From Petroclostridium sp. X23 (GTDB lineage: Bacteria; Bacillota; Clostridia; SK-Y3), in the NCBI RefSeq assembly GCF_030013905.1, contig NZ_CP124862.1:2235051-2299050 (forward strand): 64,000 nt of DNA. The letters are read 5' to 3'. The notes beneath the pieces were generated by a model. It was not told the origin of the DNA, did not search any database, and saw only the letters and a program-made list of their open reading frames with translations. Of the stretch, positions 19,512 through 28,886 are shown in pieces. Within the stretch, counting starts at the first letter, position 1; each line of letters opens with the position of its first letter. Position numbers and translations under genes: made by a program.

Positions 19512-20774
19512 TTATTTTATAAATTTAAATCCACCTAATCCAACAAATAATGTTAAGGCTATAACTGCACAAACTGATATTATAAACAGTCTCGCAAAGA
19601 GCTTATTTTGCTCTTCGTCATCAAGATGTACATTTGTTAGGTATGCAGATAAAACAAGTGCTCCTCCAGTAGATGCTGGACTCAGGCCTGCTACTGAAGC
19701 TACAACTGATATTGCAGATACTAATTCTGGTCCTGATAAATTGCCTCCAACGGTTTGCATTACAGTATTTACTGTAGGTATCATCGTAGGCATAACCACA
19801 CCTGAAGTCGAACTAAACCAAGACATTATACCAGATGTAAGACCTATTAATGGTGCTGCAGTTTTCTCATTCATGATACTTGCCAATGCTTTTGCCATGA
19901 TATTTATTCCACCTGATGCTATTACTACATTCATAAGCACCCCTACCCCTGTTACTAATATAAGAGTTCCCCATGGCATAGATTTGATACACTCTTTTTC
20001 ATCTGCAATATTAAATATAGTAAGAATTGTTGCAATTAAAAATGATGATAATCCAACATTTATTTTAAATGCAATTGTAACAGTTACCATCAATAAGATA
20101 CCTAACATGGTTATTATTTGATTTTTATTAAATTTAGGAAGGTCCTTTAATTTCAAAGGATTTTCTCCTCCAGCCTTATATCCTTTAAATGCTATATACA
20201 ATATAATCGCAAAGAAAGCTGATCCGATTATCGCGTTTCCTAATAGCGGAATTGCCACATTATTTATTCCCTGTTGTGCTGATAAATTGATCCCAATAAT
20301 GCCTGTAGGTGCAATAGCTGTCATTCCTCCTCCTATAGCTCCTAGTTGTCCCATGGAAGTTAGTAGAAGTGGATTCGTCTTCATGGCAAGAGCTAGTGGA
20401 ACACCAAATGCCGCAGCTAATGCAAAGGCTGGTATTGTTCCTGGGCCTATAGCAGCTATTACAGCTCCTAATATATACATTATAATTGGAATTAGGTACG
20501 TTTTCTTACCAGCTAAAGCTATAAACTTTTTTGCTATTAACTCTAATGTTCCATTTATCTGAGCAATACTAAACAAATAGCTTATTCCAACCAGCATTAC
20601 AAAAAGAGAAGTATTAAACCCACTAATAATTACTTTATCGCTCATACCTGTAATTCTTCCTATAACTAAGGCAAAACCAACTGCAATAAATCCTACGTTC
20701 AATTTTTTTATGAAACCTACAGCAATCGCTGCTATTAAAAATACTAATGAAAGTAAAGATAGATAATTTGTCAT
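19512..20774 (-). CDS. MatC-like (SLC13-type) carboxylate carrier
   Basis: The 420-residue membrane protein has about 11-12 hydrophobic segments. MatC-N-like features include GFIKKLNVGFIAVGFALVIG at the start, and SSTSGVVMPTMIPTV near residue 330 is the conserved hairpin shared with the carrier at 9175. The ATG at 20774 follows AGGGGGA; a longer frame from 20825 has no site. It lies downstream of a decayed ion transporter and the second DmdAB pair, so it probably imports the substrate of cluster 2. The substrate is not known. Confidence 0.82.
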   Translation of the reverse strand: MTNYLSLLSLVFLIAAIAVGFIKKLNVGFIAVGFALVIGRITGMSDKVIISGFNTSLFVMLVGISYLFSIAQINGTLELIAKKFIALAGKKTYLIPIIMYILGAVIAAIGPGTIPAFALAAAFGVPLALAMKTNPLLLTSMGQLGAIGGGMTAIAPTGIIGINLSAQQGINNVAIPLLGNAIIGSAFFAIILYIAFKGYKAGGENPLKLKDLPKFNKNQIITMLGILLMVTVTIAFKINVGLSSFLIATILTIFNIADEKECIKSMPWGTLILVTGVGVLMNVVIASGGINIMAKALASIMNEKTAAPLIGLTSGIMSWFSSTSGVVMPTMIPTVNTVMQTVGGNLSGPELVSAISVVASVAGLSPASTGGALVLSAYLTNVHLDDEEQNKLFARLFIISVCAVIALTLFVGLGGFKFIK

Positions 20775-20974
20775 ATTAAATCCCCCTGATAAAAATATTT
20801 TTAAAATTAAATTTCCTTTTTGCAAAAGTCTAATATAGAAGTAATTAAATTTTATGATTTGCAGTATATTCTATTAGGATGTCACAAACAGATTTCCTTT
20901 TATACAATGATTACATATCTAACATAAACTAAAGCAATAGAATTACCCATTAATACACCTTTACTTGTCCACCT

Positions 20975-21690
20975 CTATGAAATATAAAAAATAAGTAAAT
21001 AGATAGAATCAAAAATTATTGTACGTATCATAAGAGGAAGGGCAAGTCTAAAGTATTCTCCGAAGGTAATTTTCTCACCATGATCTTCTCCCATTCCTCT
21101 TGCAATTACACTATCACTGCCACCTAAAACTGTACCATTTCCTCCAAAGCAAGCCCCTAAAGATAAAGCCCACCATATTGGTTCTAGGTTCATACCAGTC
21201 ATTGACCCCATATCCTGGATTAATGGTATATCATAGTTGCAACAATAGGGATATTATCAACAAAAGCTGAAGCTATTACAGATACCCTTAATATAGACAT
21301 AGTGGTTAAAGTTAGATTTCCTTTAGTAACACTAATTACCCATTCTGCTAAAGCACTAATAACTCCGGTTGCCTCTAGCCACCCTACCATTATAAATAGT
21401 CCAACGAAGAAAAATATAATTTTCCGCTCTACCTCATGTAATATTTTCTCTGAAGATATATTTGAAATAAATAATAAAACAACTGCCCCAGTTATAGCTA
21501 TTGTGGCTGATTAAAAATGTAATACACCATGAAGCATAAATCCAAAAATAGTAACTCCTAGAGCTGCTAAACTTTTCTTAAAAAGTACTGGATTCTTAAT
21601 ACATTCATTTTCATTAACATACACTACCTTTACTTTATTTTCCGGCTTAGCAACAAGCTTTTTCTTATCAATCTATGATCATATAAACAC
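20975..21690 (-). pseudogene. ArsB/NhaD-type ion transporter, decayed
   Basis: Fragments in successive minus-strand frames match the ion-transporter superfamily: FVGLFIMVGWLEATGVISAL, ASAFVDNIPIVATM, then IPLIQDMGSMTGMNLEPIWW and GGNGTVLGGSDSVIA to a stop. An in-frame stop interrupts the fragment near 21512, and a 2-nt insertion near 21230 shifts the frame within the conserved DNIP-VATM-IPLIQ segment. The N-terminal half is missing. It is probably a lost Na+/H+ or arsenite-type antiporter. Confidence 0.82.
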
Positions 21691-21720
21691 ATAATTTGGT
21701 AACATTTACATCCAGCCTAG

Positions 21721-21757
21721 TTTTTCTAGAGCAACCTTTTAAAGTTACTCTAGAAAA
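21721..21757. terminator. Hairpin after the second hydratase small subunit
   Basis: TTTTCTAGAGCAAC and GTTACTCTAGAAAA pair over 14 bp with one mismatch and an 8-nt loop, about 58 nt beyond the dmdB-type stop. This suits an end of the upstream transcript; the flanking T/A-rich arms could work in both directions. Confidence 0.55.
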
Positions 21758-21814
21758 TTCATTCAGCATTAAAATATATATAGTTATATACCTTTTATCT
21801 TTCGCTAGATTATA

Positions 21815-22306
21815 TTATTTTGCTACTTCTTTTAAATATGAAACAAGTCCACCCTTGTTTATTAATTCCAAGATATGCGAAGGAATTTTACTACAGCTAT
21901 ACCTTTCATTTTTCGTTATGTTGTAAATCACGCCTTCTTCAATACTAATTTTAATTTCATCTCCATCTTCAATCTTATCAACTTCGCTGCACTCAATCAC
22001 TGGAATACCCAGATTGATAGCATTACGATAAAATATTCTTGCAAAGAACTTAGCTACAATCGCCCCTGTTCCTAGATATTTAAGTGTTAATGGAGAAGTT
22101 TCTCTACTTGATCCAGAACCAAAATTAGCTCCAGCAACTATAATATCTCCCTTTTTTATCTTATTATAGAACTCTGGATCAATGGCACTCATAGAATACT
22201 TTGCTGCCTCTGCAAAACTAAGTTCCATATATTGTGGTGGAGATATTATATCTGTATTAATGTTATCTCCATATTTTAAAACCTTACCTTTAACTAAAGT
22301 ACTCAT
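21815..22306 (-). CDS. Aconitase-type hydratase small subunit, second copy (DmdB/LeuD-like)
   Basis: The 163-residue small subunit shows KYGDNINTDIISPPQYM, AGANFGSGSSRETSPL and ARIFYRNAINLGIPV, the same landmarks as the copy at 7284. The second of two in-frame ATGs (22306) is preferred because AGGAGGT sits 9 nt away rather than 3. It begins 14 nt after the large subunit. The two pairs differ clearly at residue level, so they are paralogues or separately acquired rather than a recent duplication. Confidence 0.87.
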   Translation of the reverse strand: MSTLVKGKVLKYGDNINTDIISPPQYMELSFAEAAKYSMSAIDPEFYNKIKKGDIIVAGANFGSGSSRETSPLTLKYLGTGAIVAKFFARIFYRNAINLGIPVIECSEVDKIEDGDEIKISIEEGVIYNITKNERYSCSKIPSHILELINKGGLVSYLKEVAK

Positions 22307-22319
22307 ATTCATTTACCTC

Positions 22320-23582
22320 CTATATAAATTCACGTGGATCAGTTATACCTCCAGTGATGGCACTAGCTGCCACTGACATAGGTGATCCAAGATAAATTCC
22401 AGATTTACTACTACCCATTCTCCCAATAAAATTACGATTGCTTGAAGAAATACAAACTTCTTCATCCGCAAGCAATCCTGAATGTACTCCTACACATAGA
22501 CCACAACTAGGTGCCATAATAACAGCACCAGCATCAGCCAATACTGATAATATTCCATCTCTAGATGCTTTCTTGTAAACCTCTTGTGAAGCAGGAGCTA
22601 CCAAAAGACGCACACCATTTTTAACCTTTTTACCTTTTAAAATACTAGCTGCAGCTTCTAAATCGTTATACCTTCCACCAGTACATGAACCAATGTAAGC
22701 TTGATGAATTTTAGTTCCAGCTACATTTTCTATTTCCGTTACATTGTCCACTTCATTAGGGCATGCTACTACTGGTTTTAACTTACTAGAATCAAAATTT
22801 AACACCTGGCAGTAATTTGCATCATTATCACTGCTATAGAAGGTATAACCTTCAGTAACACCAATACCCTTAAGATATTCAATTGTTTTTGCATCAGGTG
22901 GAATAATGCCAGCCTTTGCTCCCATTTCTACAGCCATATTTGTGATAGCCATACGTTCATCCATTATAAGACTTTCAATAGTATCTCCAACATACTCTAC
23001 CGCCTTATAAGTGGCACCGGCATGTCCTATTGTTCCAATTGTCTTTAATGACATGTCTTTTGCCATTACACCATTTTGAAGCTGTCCCTTCCACTCAACT
23101 TTAATAGTCTCTGGAACCTTCAACCATGTCTTACCAGTGAGCAATATGCCAAGCATTTCTGTAGAACCTACACCACTAGCAAATGCACCTAGTGCCCCTC
23201 CCATACAAGTGTGTGAATCTGTACCAAGCACTACTGTTCCTGGCCTTACATGACCATTTTCAGCCATTATTTGATGGCATGGACCTACAAATTCGTAGTA
23301 GTTATCTATTTTATGAGTTTTAGCCCATTCTCTTGTAAATTTTACAATCTCAGCTTGCTTAATACTTGCAGGTGGAGTGTAATGATCTGATATAATAACA
23401 ACCTTATCTTTATCCCATACCTCATCTTTAATTAATTTCATCTTTTCAGCAATTTCTACTCTAGGCCCTAATATATCATCCATCATAGCTTTATCAACAT
23501 TTACCCAAAGAATATCTCCAGCATTTGCAACTTCTACACCTGCGGCCTTTGCAAGTATTTTCTCTGCTATCGTCTTTCCCAT
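22320..23582 (-). CDS. Aconitase-type hydratase large subunit, second copy (DmdA/LeuC-like)
   Basis: The 420-residue Fe-S hydro-lyase shows GKTIAEKILAKAAGVEVANA, GTDSHTCMGGALGAF, and the cluster cysteines in YIGSCTGGRYNDLEA and APSCGLCVGVHSG. ATG at 23582 follows AAGGGGG at 8 nt (a TTG directly before it is the alternative). A decayed PrpF gene precedes it and the carrier follows, giving the order sigma-54 promoter-prpF-dmdA-dmdB-carrier. The substrate may be dimethylmaleate, citraconate or a related acid; the nearby CoA-transferase/lyase pair makes citraconate attractive. Confidence 0.88.
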   Translation of the reverse strand: MGKTIAEKILAKAAGVEVANAGDILWVNVDKAMMDDILGPRVEIAEKMKLIKDEVWDKDKVVIISDHYTPPASIKQAEIVKFTREWAKTHKIDNYYEFVGPCHQIMAENGHVRPGTVVLGTDSHTCMGGALGAFASGVGSTEMLGILLTGKTWLKVPETIKVEWKGQLQNGVMAKDMSLKTIGTIGHAGATYKAVEYVGDTIESLIMDERMAITNMAVEMGAKAGIIPPDAKTIEYLKGIGVTEGYTFYSSDNDANYCQVLNFDSSKLKPVVACPNEVDNVTEIENVAGTKIHQAYIGSCTGGRYNDLEAAASILKGKKVKNGVRLLVAPASQEVYKKASRDGILSVLADAGAVIMAPSCGLCVGVHSGLLADEEVCISSSNRNFIGRMGSSKSGIYLGSPMSVAASAITGGITDPREFI

Positions 23583-23688
23583 CAACTGTTCCCCCTTAAA
23601 CAGACTTCATTTTGTGATTTGTATTAAATATTGTTATACTATAAACTGATTTTTGAAATAATAGAAAATTCATAAAAACTTTAAAGAT

Positions 23689-24749
23689 TTATTTATTATA
23701 AACAGATTTCCTTACATATACATATCCATCCATAATTGTTCTAGCTGTTCTATACATAGCAGCCTTCTTTAAAATTACTTTTCCATCTTTAACTTCAGCT
23801 TCTGATTCAACAGGAATAATACCTGCTGGATGACCAATATTGATTGATACTCTAGATTTTGCTTCTTCCTTTAGAACTTCCCAAACTACTGAACCTGGTA
23901 TTCTTGCTGCTGCTCCAGTACAAACTGTTCCTGTACCAGGGTAAGTTTTTTTTTATGCATTCTTAACATAAATAATAATCTAGATACTATATCTATATCT
24001 TTCGCTTTTTACCTCTAATCTGTTCAATTAAATCCATAAGTGCTTTTTGTTGCTCTCGATTTGCTGTGGCGTTTCAGTTCCATCAATTCCAATATCCCCT
24101 CAGCCTTGATAAACACTAGTGGATTACCTGCATCTACTATTGATACTGGATAATCCTTTCCATCTACGCTTATAATATCTTTAACATTTTCCTGTTGGTA
24201 GCAGTTTACCGGTAAAAGCACCTTGAGTAATCTGACCAATCTAATGTAATTTTTGCCCCAGTACCAGGTACCCCCATCTATTCTGAAATCGCCTTCTACA
24301 GCTGCTTTTGCCATCCTTTTACAGGAACTTCAGCAACTAATATATTATTAGAATTTGTTAAGTGAATTCTTACAGTTGTTATTGGTTCTTTAGCCTCAAC
24401 TAATCCCGCGTTTATTGCAAACGGTCCAACTGCTGAAGATATATTTTCCACAGTTTTTTTTCCACCATAATCTACAAAAGCTTCAGCAAAGCTAACTTGA
24501 GCAAAAGTGTGTAAATCTACATCTGCATCTTCTCTCGTTGGTGGTGCTATTATTGCAAGCTTGCTTGTTAATACATCAGCTCCACCTAATCCCATCAATC
24601 TGTCTTAAATCAGGACTTCCATATACAGAAAGTATTACTTTATCTCTTTCCTCTGCGTCCTTTGGCAAATCATTTTTCATGATGAATATACCCTTGCTAG
24701 TTCCTCCACGCATAATTGAACATTTGACCATTTTCATTTCTGGGTGCAT
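23689..24749 (-). pseudogene. PrpF-family isomerase, decayed copy
   Basis: Nearly every base matches the intact copy at 28887-30047, but about ten small insertions break the frame. They are mostly one or two extra bases in short runs, such as AATATCCCC, AACATTTTCC, GAGTAATC, TACCCCCA and a TTTTTTTT run. A block of about 120 nt is also missing, corresponding to 29207-29330 of the intact copy. The conserved Cys segment (GGNCGN in the intact copy) is destroyed. Base substitutions are very rare. The upstream promoter is intact. See the finding on possible assembly error. Confidence 0.88.
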
Positions 24750-24819
24750 ATTATTCTTCCTCCTTAATATAATTCTAATAATATTTATTTTTAATATTAT
24801 CTCCTTACTCTATAAATAT

Positions 24820-24835
24820 AGCAAAAACCGCGCCA
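24820..24835 (-). promoter_or_regulatory. Sigma-54 promoter of cluster 2 (prpF-dmdAB-carrier)
   Basis: The minus strand reads TGGCGCGGTTTTTGCT, one mismatch from TGGCACG-N4-TTGCW. It lies 70 nt upstream of the decayed PrpF start and downstream of the complete activator gene. Confidence 0.88.
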
Positions 24836-24884
24836 AAACTTTTAACTATAGTTTTAGCACGGTTCAGAAAACGTTTGTCTCATA

Positions 24885-25004
24885 TTTGATACCGATTTGA
24901 TACCGATGTTGCATAATTATTATAAATATATATGAATATTTCACGCTTAAGGCCATTCTCAAATATGATACTGATTTTAATCAAAATTGATACCACATGG
25001 TATC
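24885..25004. promoter_or_regulatory. GATACC repeats, candidate upstream activator sites
   Basis: TTTGATACCGA occurs twice head to tail (24885-24906), a GATACTGAT half-site follows, and the near-palindrome GATACCACATGGTATC lies at 24989-25004. The group is 50-170 nt upstream of the -24 element, which suits sites for the adjacent PrpR-type activator. The same set recurs at 32035-32154. Confidence 0.65.
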
Positions 25005-25026
25005 TTTTTATAAGAATAACTCTATA

Positions 25027-26943
25027 TTATATCTTTCTCCAAAATGTAGCCCGACCTATTTTTAATTCTTCAATCACTTTTTCTTTATCCTGGTTATATT
25101 TTAAAAGCATTGAATTTATGATATCTTTCTCAATATCCTTTACGGCATCCTTTAGCCCATTTTTAATATTAACTTTTAGTGTAATATAGTGATCTTCCCC
25201 CTCTGGGGCATGCATAACATTTTTTAACCCCTTAGCCCACTCATCTGGACTTGATTGCAATAGTACTAAAGATAATCGTTCCATAATATTGATAAACTCC
25301 CTTATATTTCCTGGCCAATCATATGCAATCAATAACGGATTAATCACCTGTATCGCTTTATTAATATCAATAGCATTACCTATGAATTGTTCTAATAATT
25401 TTTTAGCAATTAGAGCTATATCTTCTTTACGTTCTCTCAAAGGTGGGATTATAATATTGAATACATTCAAGCGGTAATATAAGTCCTGTCTAAACTCTCC
25501 GGTGTGAATTCGTTTTTCAAGCTCTCGATTCGTAGCACTTAATATTCTTATATCTACGGGAATAATCTTATCGCCACCAACTCTCATTATTTCCTTTTCT
25601 TGAATTACCCTCAACAATCTGGCTTGCAACCCCTTGGATATTTCACCAATCTCATCTAGAAAAATAGTTCCATTATGAGCTAATTCAAAAAGTCCTTGCT
25701 TACCTTCTTTTTTTGCTCCCGTGAAAGCACCACCTTCATAACCAAAAAGTTCACTTTCAAGTAGCTGGTCAGGGATTGCTGCACAATTAACTGCTACAAA
25801 AGGCCCATTGGAACGATGACTGGCATTATGGATACTCTGTGCAAATAGTTCTTTTCCCGTACCTGACTCCCCTTGTATTAAAATAGTACTATCAGTTTTA
25901 GCATACATACTCGCCATTTCTTTTAATTTAATCATTTCATTTTTAGCGGTTAGTATATCATTAAAACAATGCTTAGCAACAAATCCCTTCTTATGCTTCT
26001 TTTCTCTTATTTTTTGTTCCAACTGCTGTATTTTTGTAACATCTTCAAAAGTGCTTACAACCCCCATACGCTTACCGTCAGCTTCTATTGGAATACGATT
26101 TGTAGCTATAGTTCCTCCATTAATATCATGTAGTGCTCCAAGTTCTGCTTCTCCACTCTCAAATACTTTATGCATTCTGCTGTTGGGAATAATTTCTAAT
26201 GCATCTTTTCCTAGAGCCTTCTCAGAAGAAATCCGAAAAATCTTTTCTGCTGCTGAATTGTAAATAATGACCTTATTATTTTCATCCGTAACAATAATTC
26301 CCTGCGTAATTGAGTTTAATATAAATCTAAGCCTTACCGAACGCTCTATTTCATCATTACGAACTTGAGCTATACTCAAAGCCTCTTTTAGCGACTGTTG
26401 TATTGAATCCTCACTACATTCAATAAGGACGCCTTTTATACCATTCCTTTCTGCTACCTGAACTACAGGCATCCCCCCTACTACTACCTTTATCCCTTTG
26501 TTTTTTATATCAATAACACTCTCTTCAATATCAGTTGCAGATACAAATGTGTACTCATGTATTTTAATTTGCAGTATATTCTCTATTTCATTTATATCAA
26601 ATACACTGTTGTTGTACGTCACCAATGCCACCTCATCTGCGATCCTTTTTGCAGAATGCATGGCCCTCGTTATATCAAAAGCAGTTACCGGAATTGATAC
26701 TACAGGTGTATCAACTGAATTCTCAATATAATCAGACGTTCCCCCTCTGCTTAAAAAAACATCCACTTTATCTTTAAACTTATTAGCAATATTAACGGCG
26801 TTGTTAAGTGATGCTATTTCAACATATGCTTTTACTCCATTTATCCTAGCAATACTCGTAAACAATTCACCCATGTATTCATAAGGAGATATAAGAGCAA
26901 CACTGAATTGCGAACGCTTGTTGTAACTTGTGATATTATTCAA
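25027..26943 (-). CDS. PrpR-type sigma-54-dependent transcriptional activator (complete copy)
   Basis: The 638-residue protein has a PrpR N-terminal domain (about 10-195), a PAS domain (about 205-310), a AAA+ domain with GESGTGKE near residue 357, GAFTGA near 404 and [11 protein letters not shown], and a Fis-type HTH ending RATFWRKI. It starts with TTG after AAAGGAGGG. PrpR-type sensors respond to small acids. It lies just upstream of a sigma-54 promoter carrying GATACC repeats, so it probably controls cluster 2. Two truncated relatives (32177-32913 and 35700-36031) show that its 3' end plus promoter was copied. Confidence 0.93.
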   Translation of the reverse strand: MNNITSYNKRSQFSVALISPYEYMGELFTSIARINGVKAYVEIASLNNAVNIANKFKDKVDVFLSRGGTSDYIENSVDTPVVSIPVTAFDITRAMHSAKRIADEVALVTYNNSVFDINEIENILQIKIHEYTFVSATDIEESVIDIKNKGIKVVVGGMPVVQVAERNGIKGVLIECSEDSIQQSLKEALSIAQVRNDEIERSVRLRFILNSITQGIIVTDENNKVIIYNSAAEKIFRISSEKALGKDALEIIPNSRMHKVFESGEAELGALHDINGGTIATNRIPIEADGKRMGVVSTFEDVTKIQQLEQKIREKKHKKGFVAKHCFNDILTAKNEMIKLKEMASMYAKTDSTILIQGESGTGKELFAQSIHNASHRSNGPFVAVNCAAIPDQLLESELFGYEGGAFTGAKKEGKQGLFELAHNGTIFLDEIGEISKGLQARLLRVIQEKEIMRVGGDKIIPVDIRILSATNRELEKRIHTGEFRQDLYYRLNVFNIIIPPLRERKEDIALIAKKLLEQFIGNAIDINKAIQVINPLLIAYDWPGNIREFINIMERLSLVLLQSSPDEWAKGLKNVMHAPEGEDHYITLKVNIKNGLKDAVKDIEKDIINSMLLKYNQDKEKVIEELKIGRATFWRKI

Positions 26944-27028
26944 AAATACTCCCTCCTTTGAGTCAGTCGTATGAAGATTAACGCCACTTCAAAAGAAATC
27001 TAGCAACTTAATCAATGCCAAGAAAGTA

Positions 27029-27054
27029 ACTATCTCGCTTTTACACGAGATAGT
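27029..27054. terminator. Hairpin upstream of activator gene
   Basis: ACTATCTCG and CGAGATAGT with an 8-nt loop lie between a CoA-transferase fragment and the activator start. On the minus strand this would end transcription from the decayed genes to the right. Confidence 0.45.
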
Positions 27055-27119
27055 CCTTTAATTTGAAACTGAACTACGAAAGGTTCCAAGGACTTTAAGC
27101 CTATGGTGTAAATTCATGC

Positions 27120-27283
27120 TTAGATTACTCCTTCTTCTTTCATTGCTGCTATTTCTTTTTCATCAAATCCCATAAATTCACTATAAACCTCTTTATTGTG
27201 CTCACCTAAAAGTGGTGCTGGTGTCTTAACTGATGGCTTAGTTTCGGAAAGCTTAATATGACATCCTGTTATCTTCATCTTAT
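27120..27283 (-). pseudogene. CaiB-type CoA-transferase, C-terminal fragment
   Basis: The last 54 or so residues (ITGCHIKLSETKPSVKTPAP, LLGEHNKEVYSEFMGFDEKEI) nearly duplicate the end of the intact gene at 34259. The rest of the gene is absent; at about 27284 the sequence switches to a different gene fragment. It marks one edge of the rearranged segment. Confidence 0.88.
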
Positions 27284-27291
27284 ATAACTAA

Positions 27292-27453
27292 TTAATATAA
27301 CAATACTTCTTTTTCATATATGATTAACCCTCTTTCATTTATGGATTCTATAATTTTGCTATTAACATCAATCATATAAACTTCATTATTACGTGATAAA
27401 TATGCACCATAAAGACTTCCCATTGCACCCGCACCTATAACTGCAATTCTCAT
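27292..27453 (-). pseudogene. Ketopantoate reductase-like (PanE/ApbA) N-terminal fragment
   Basis: The ATG at 27453 follows GAGGGGG and opens an NAD(P)-binding fold: MRIAVIGAGAMGSLYGAYLS, then NNEVYMIDVNSKI. The frame stops after 53 residues, where it joins the CoA-transferase fragment. It once was divergent from the LysR gene at 27588, a common arrangement. Confidence 0.75.
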
Positions 27454-27587
27454 AATATAACCCCCTCATAGAATCTATTGACTATTTTAGATTATTTTAA
27501 TACAATTACTTACATAAGTAAAATTCATTATTTTCATTATTATGTTGAATAATTTTCATTTATATTATAAAAGGAGATATTAGAATT

Positions 27588-28460
27588 ATGTCATTGCCAT
27601 CGTATAAAATATTTAAAACCGTTGTAGAGCAGAATAGTTTTCAGCGGGCTGCTGATATCTTACATTTAACCCCTTCTGCCATAAGTCACTCTATTTCAAG
27701 TTTAGAAAAAGAATTGGGTTTTCCTTTATTTATCAGAAACAAAACAAGCATACAATTAACTGGTTATGGTGAGAATTTATTACCTCATGTACAAGCAGTT
27801 CTTAATAGCGAGGAACATCTTAAACAGGAAGTTTCCTTATTAAACGGACTTGAAAAAGGAACTGTAAAGATTGGAACATTTAATAGTGTATGTACAAATT
27901 GGATACCCTCTATTGTTAGTTCATTCCAAAAGTTTTATTCTAATATTTCTATAGAATTATATCAGGGACATTATAATGACGTTTCAGCCTGGTTAAGAAA
28001 TGGTGTAGTGGATATAGGATTTTTATCTACCTCAAGTGCAGAAAAGATAAATATTACACCCTTATATAAAGATCCACTTGTATGTGTAGTACCAAAGAAC
28101 TTTTATCCTAAAAACAAAGAATTTATAACTATTGATGATATAAGAGGTCAGCGATTTGTATATCAAAGAAAAGGCAGCGATGCTGACATCAATAATTTTT
28201 TTCATAAGTATAGTTTAAATGTTCTATCCACCTGTCATGTAGTTGATGATCAATCCACAATCGCTATGGTTGAAAGTGGTTTTGGGATTTGTATTATGCC
28301 TGAGTTGGTAATGCGTAACCAAAATAATAATGTAGATATATATCCAATAGAGCCTCGTGAATATCGAGTTATCGGAATAACCACTTTAAATCAAGCGTTT
28401 ATGGCACCTGCTGTAAAGAAAATGTTTAATCACATTATTAATACCTATAAAAACATGTAA
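27588..28460 (+). CDS. LysR-type transcriptional regulator
   Basis: The 290-residue protein has the LysR winged-helix at the N-terminus (FKTVVEQNSFQRAADILHLT, then PSAISHSISSLEKELGFPLF) and a two-lobed effector-binding domain. The start follows AAAGGAGAT at normal spacing. It is divergent from the truncated PanE-like gene, which was probably its original target and is now destroyed. Regulators of this type bind small molecules and usually act on the divergent promoter. No specific effector can be read. Confidence 0.92.
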   Translation: MSLPSYKIFKTVVEQNSFQRAADILHLTPSAISHSISSLEKELGFPLFIRNKTSIQLTGYGENLLPHVQAVLNSEEHLKQEVSLLNGLEKGTVKIGTFNSVCTNWIPSIVSSFQKFYSNISIELYQGHYNDVSAWLRNGVVDIGFLSTSSAEKINITPLYKDPLVCVVPKNFYPKNKEFITIDDIRGQRFVYQRKGSDADINNFFHKYSLNVLSTCHVVDDQSTIAMVESGFGICIMPELVMRNQNNNVDIYPIEPREYRVIGITTLNQAFMAPAVKKMFNHIINTYKNM

Positions 28461-28499
28461 TAATAATTCATATACTGTTGCATAGAATTAGGATATCTA

Positions 28500-28655
28500 C
28501 TGGATATGAAGGTCATTATCTTCAACATAAGACCCTTCATTTATAACTTTTATCCCATCCCTGTAAGATACTATTTTATGATTACTCAGAAATACTCCAA
28601 AGAATGGTGGATCATCCTTGTGTAATTTTAGATTCTGTGAGGTTTCAGAAGAATG
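28500..28655 (-). other. Unrecognised short coding remnant
   Basis: A minus-strand frame of about 50 residues (containing DDPPFFGVFLSNHKIVSYRD) ends in a stop and has no start. It looks coding in composition but is not recognised. It lies between the LysR gene and IS66 debris. Confidence 0.3.
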
Positions 28656-28747
28656 CCCACCCTTCTAAGATCTTTGTAAGTGAATAGCTTGTTTGAGTCG
28701 TTTAAATTTCTGTTATTTGATTTATACATGATTCGTTTCAAATAATA

Positions 28748-28880
28748 GTAAGCGCTGGAACAATCACCGTCATGCATGTTGACCTCCCATTTGATATACT
28801 ATCAGCAAGTAATCAGATGGGAGGTAATATTGTGAAATCCACAACTGAAAATCTACTTCTCTGGGAGCAGCGTATTAATG
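28748..28880 (+). mobile_element. IS66-type element, left end with start of tnpA
   Basis: The sequence begins GTAAGCGCTGGAACAATCAC, the terminal pattern of IS66-family elements. A GTG start at 28832 after GGGAGG opens KSTTENLLLWEQRINE, typical of an IS66 TnpA start. At 28881 it switches abruptly to DNA shared with the PrpF region. The matching right end lies at 32914-33286. Confidence 0.7.
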
Positions 28881-28886
28881 AAAGAT

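Noticed and set aside
20287..20562. Plus-strand frame inside the second carrier gene
   Set aside because: It is the mirror of hydrophobic codons in the real minus-strand membrane protein, with no start signal.
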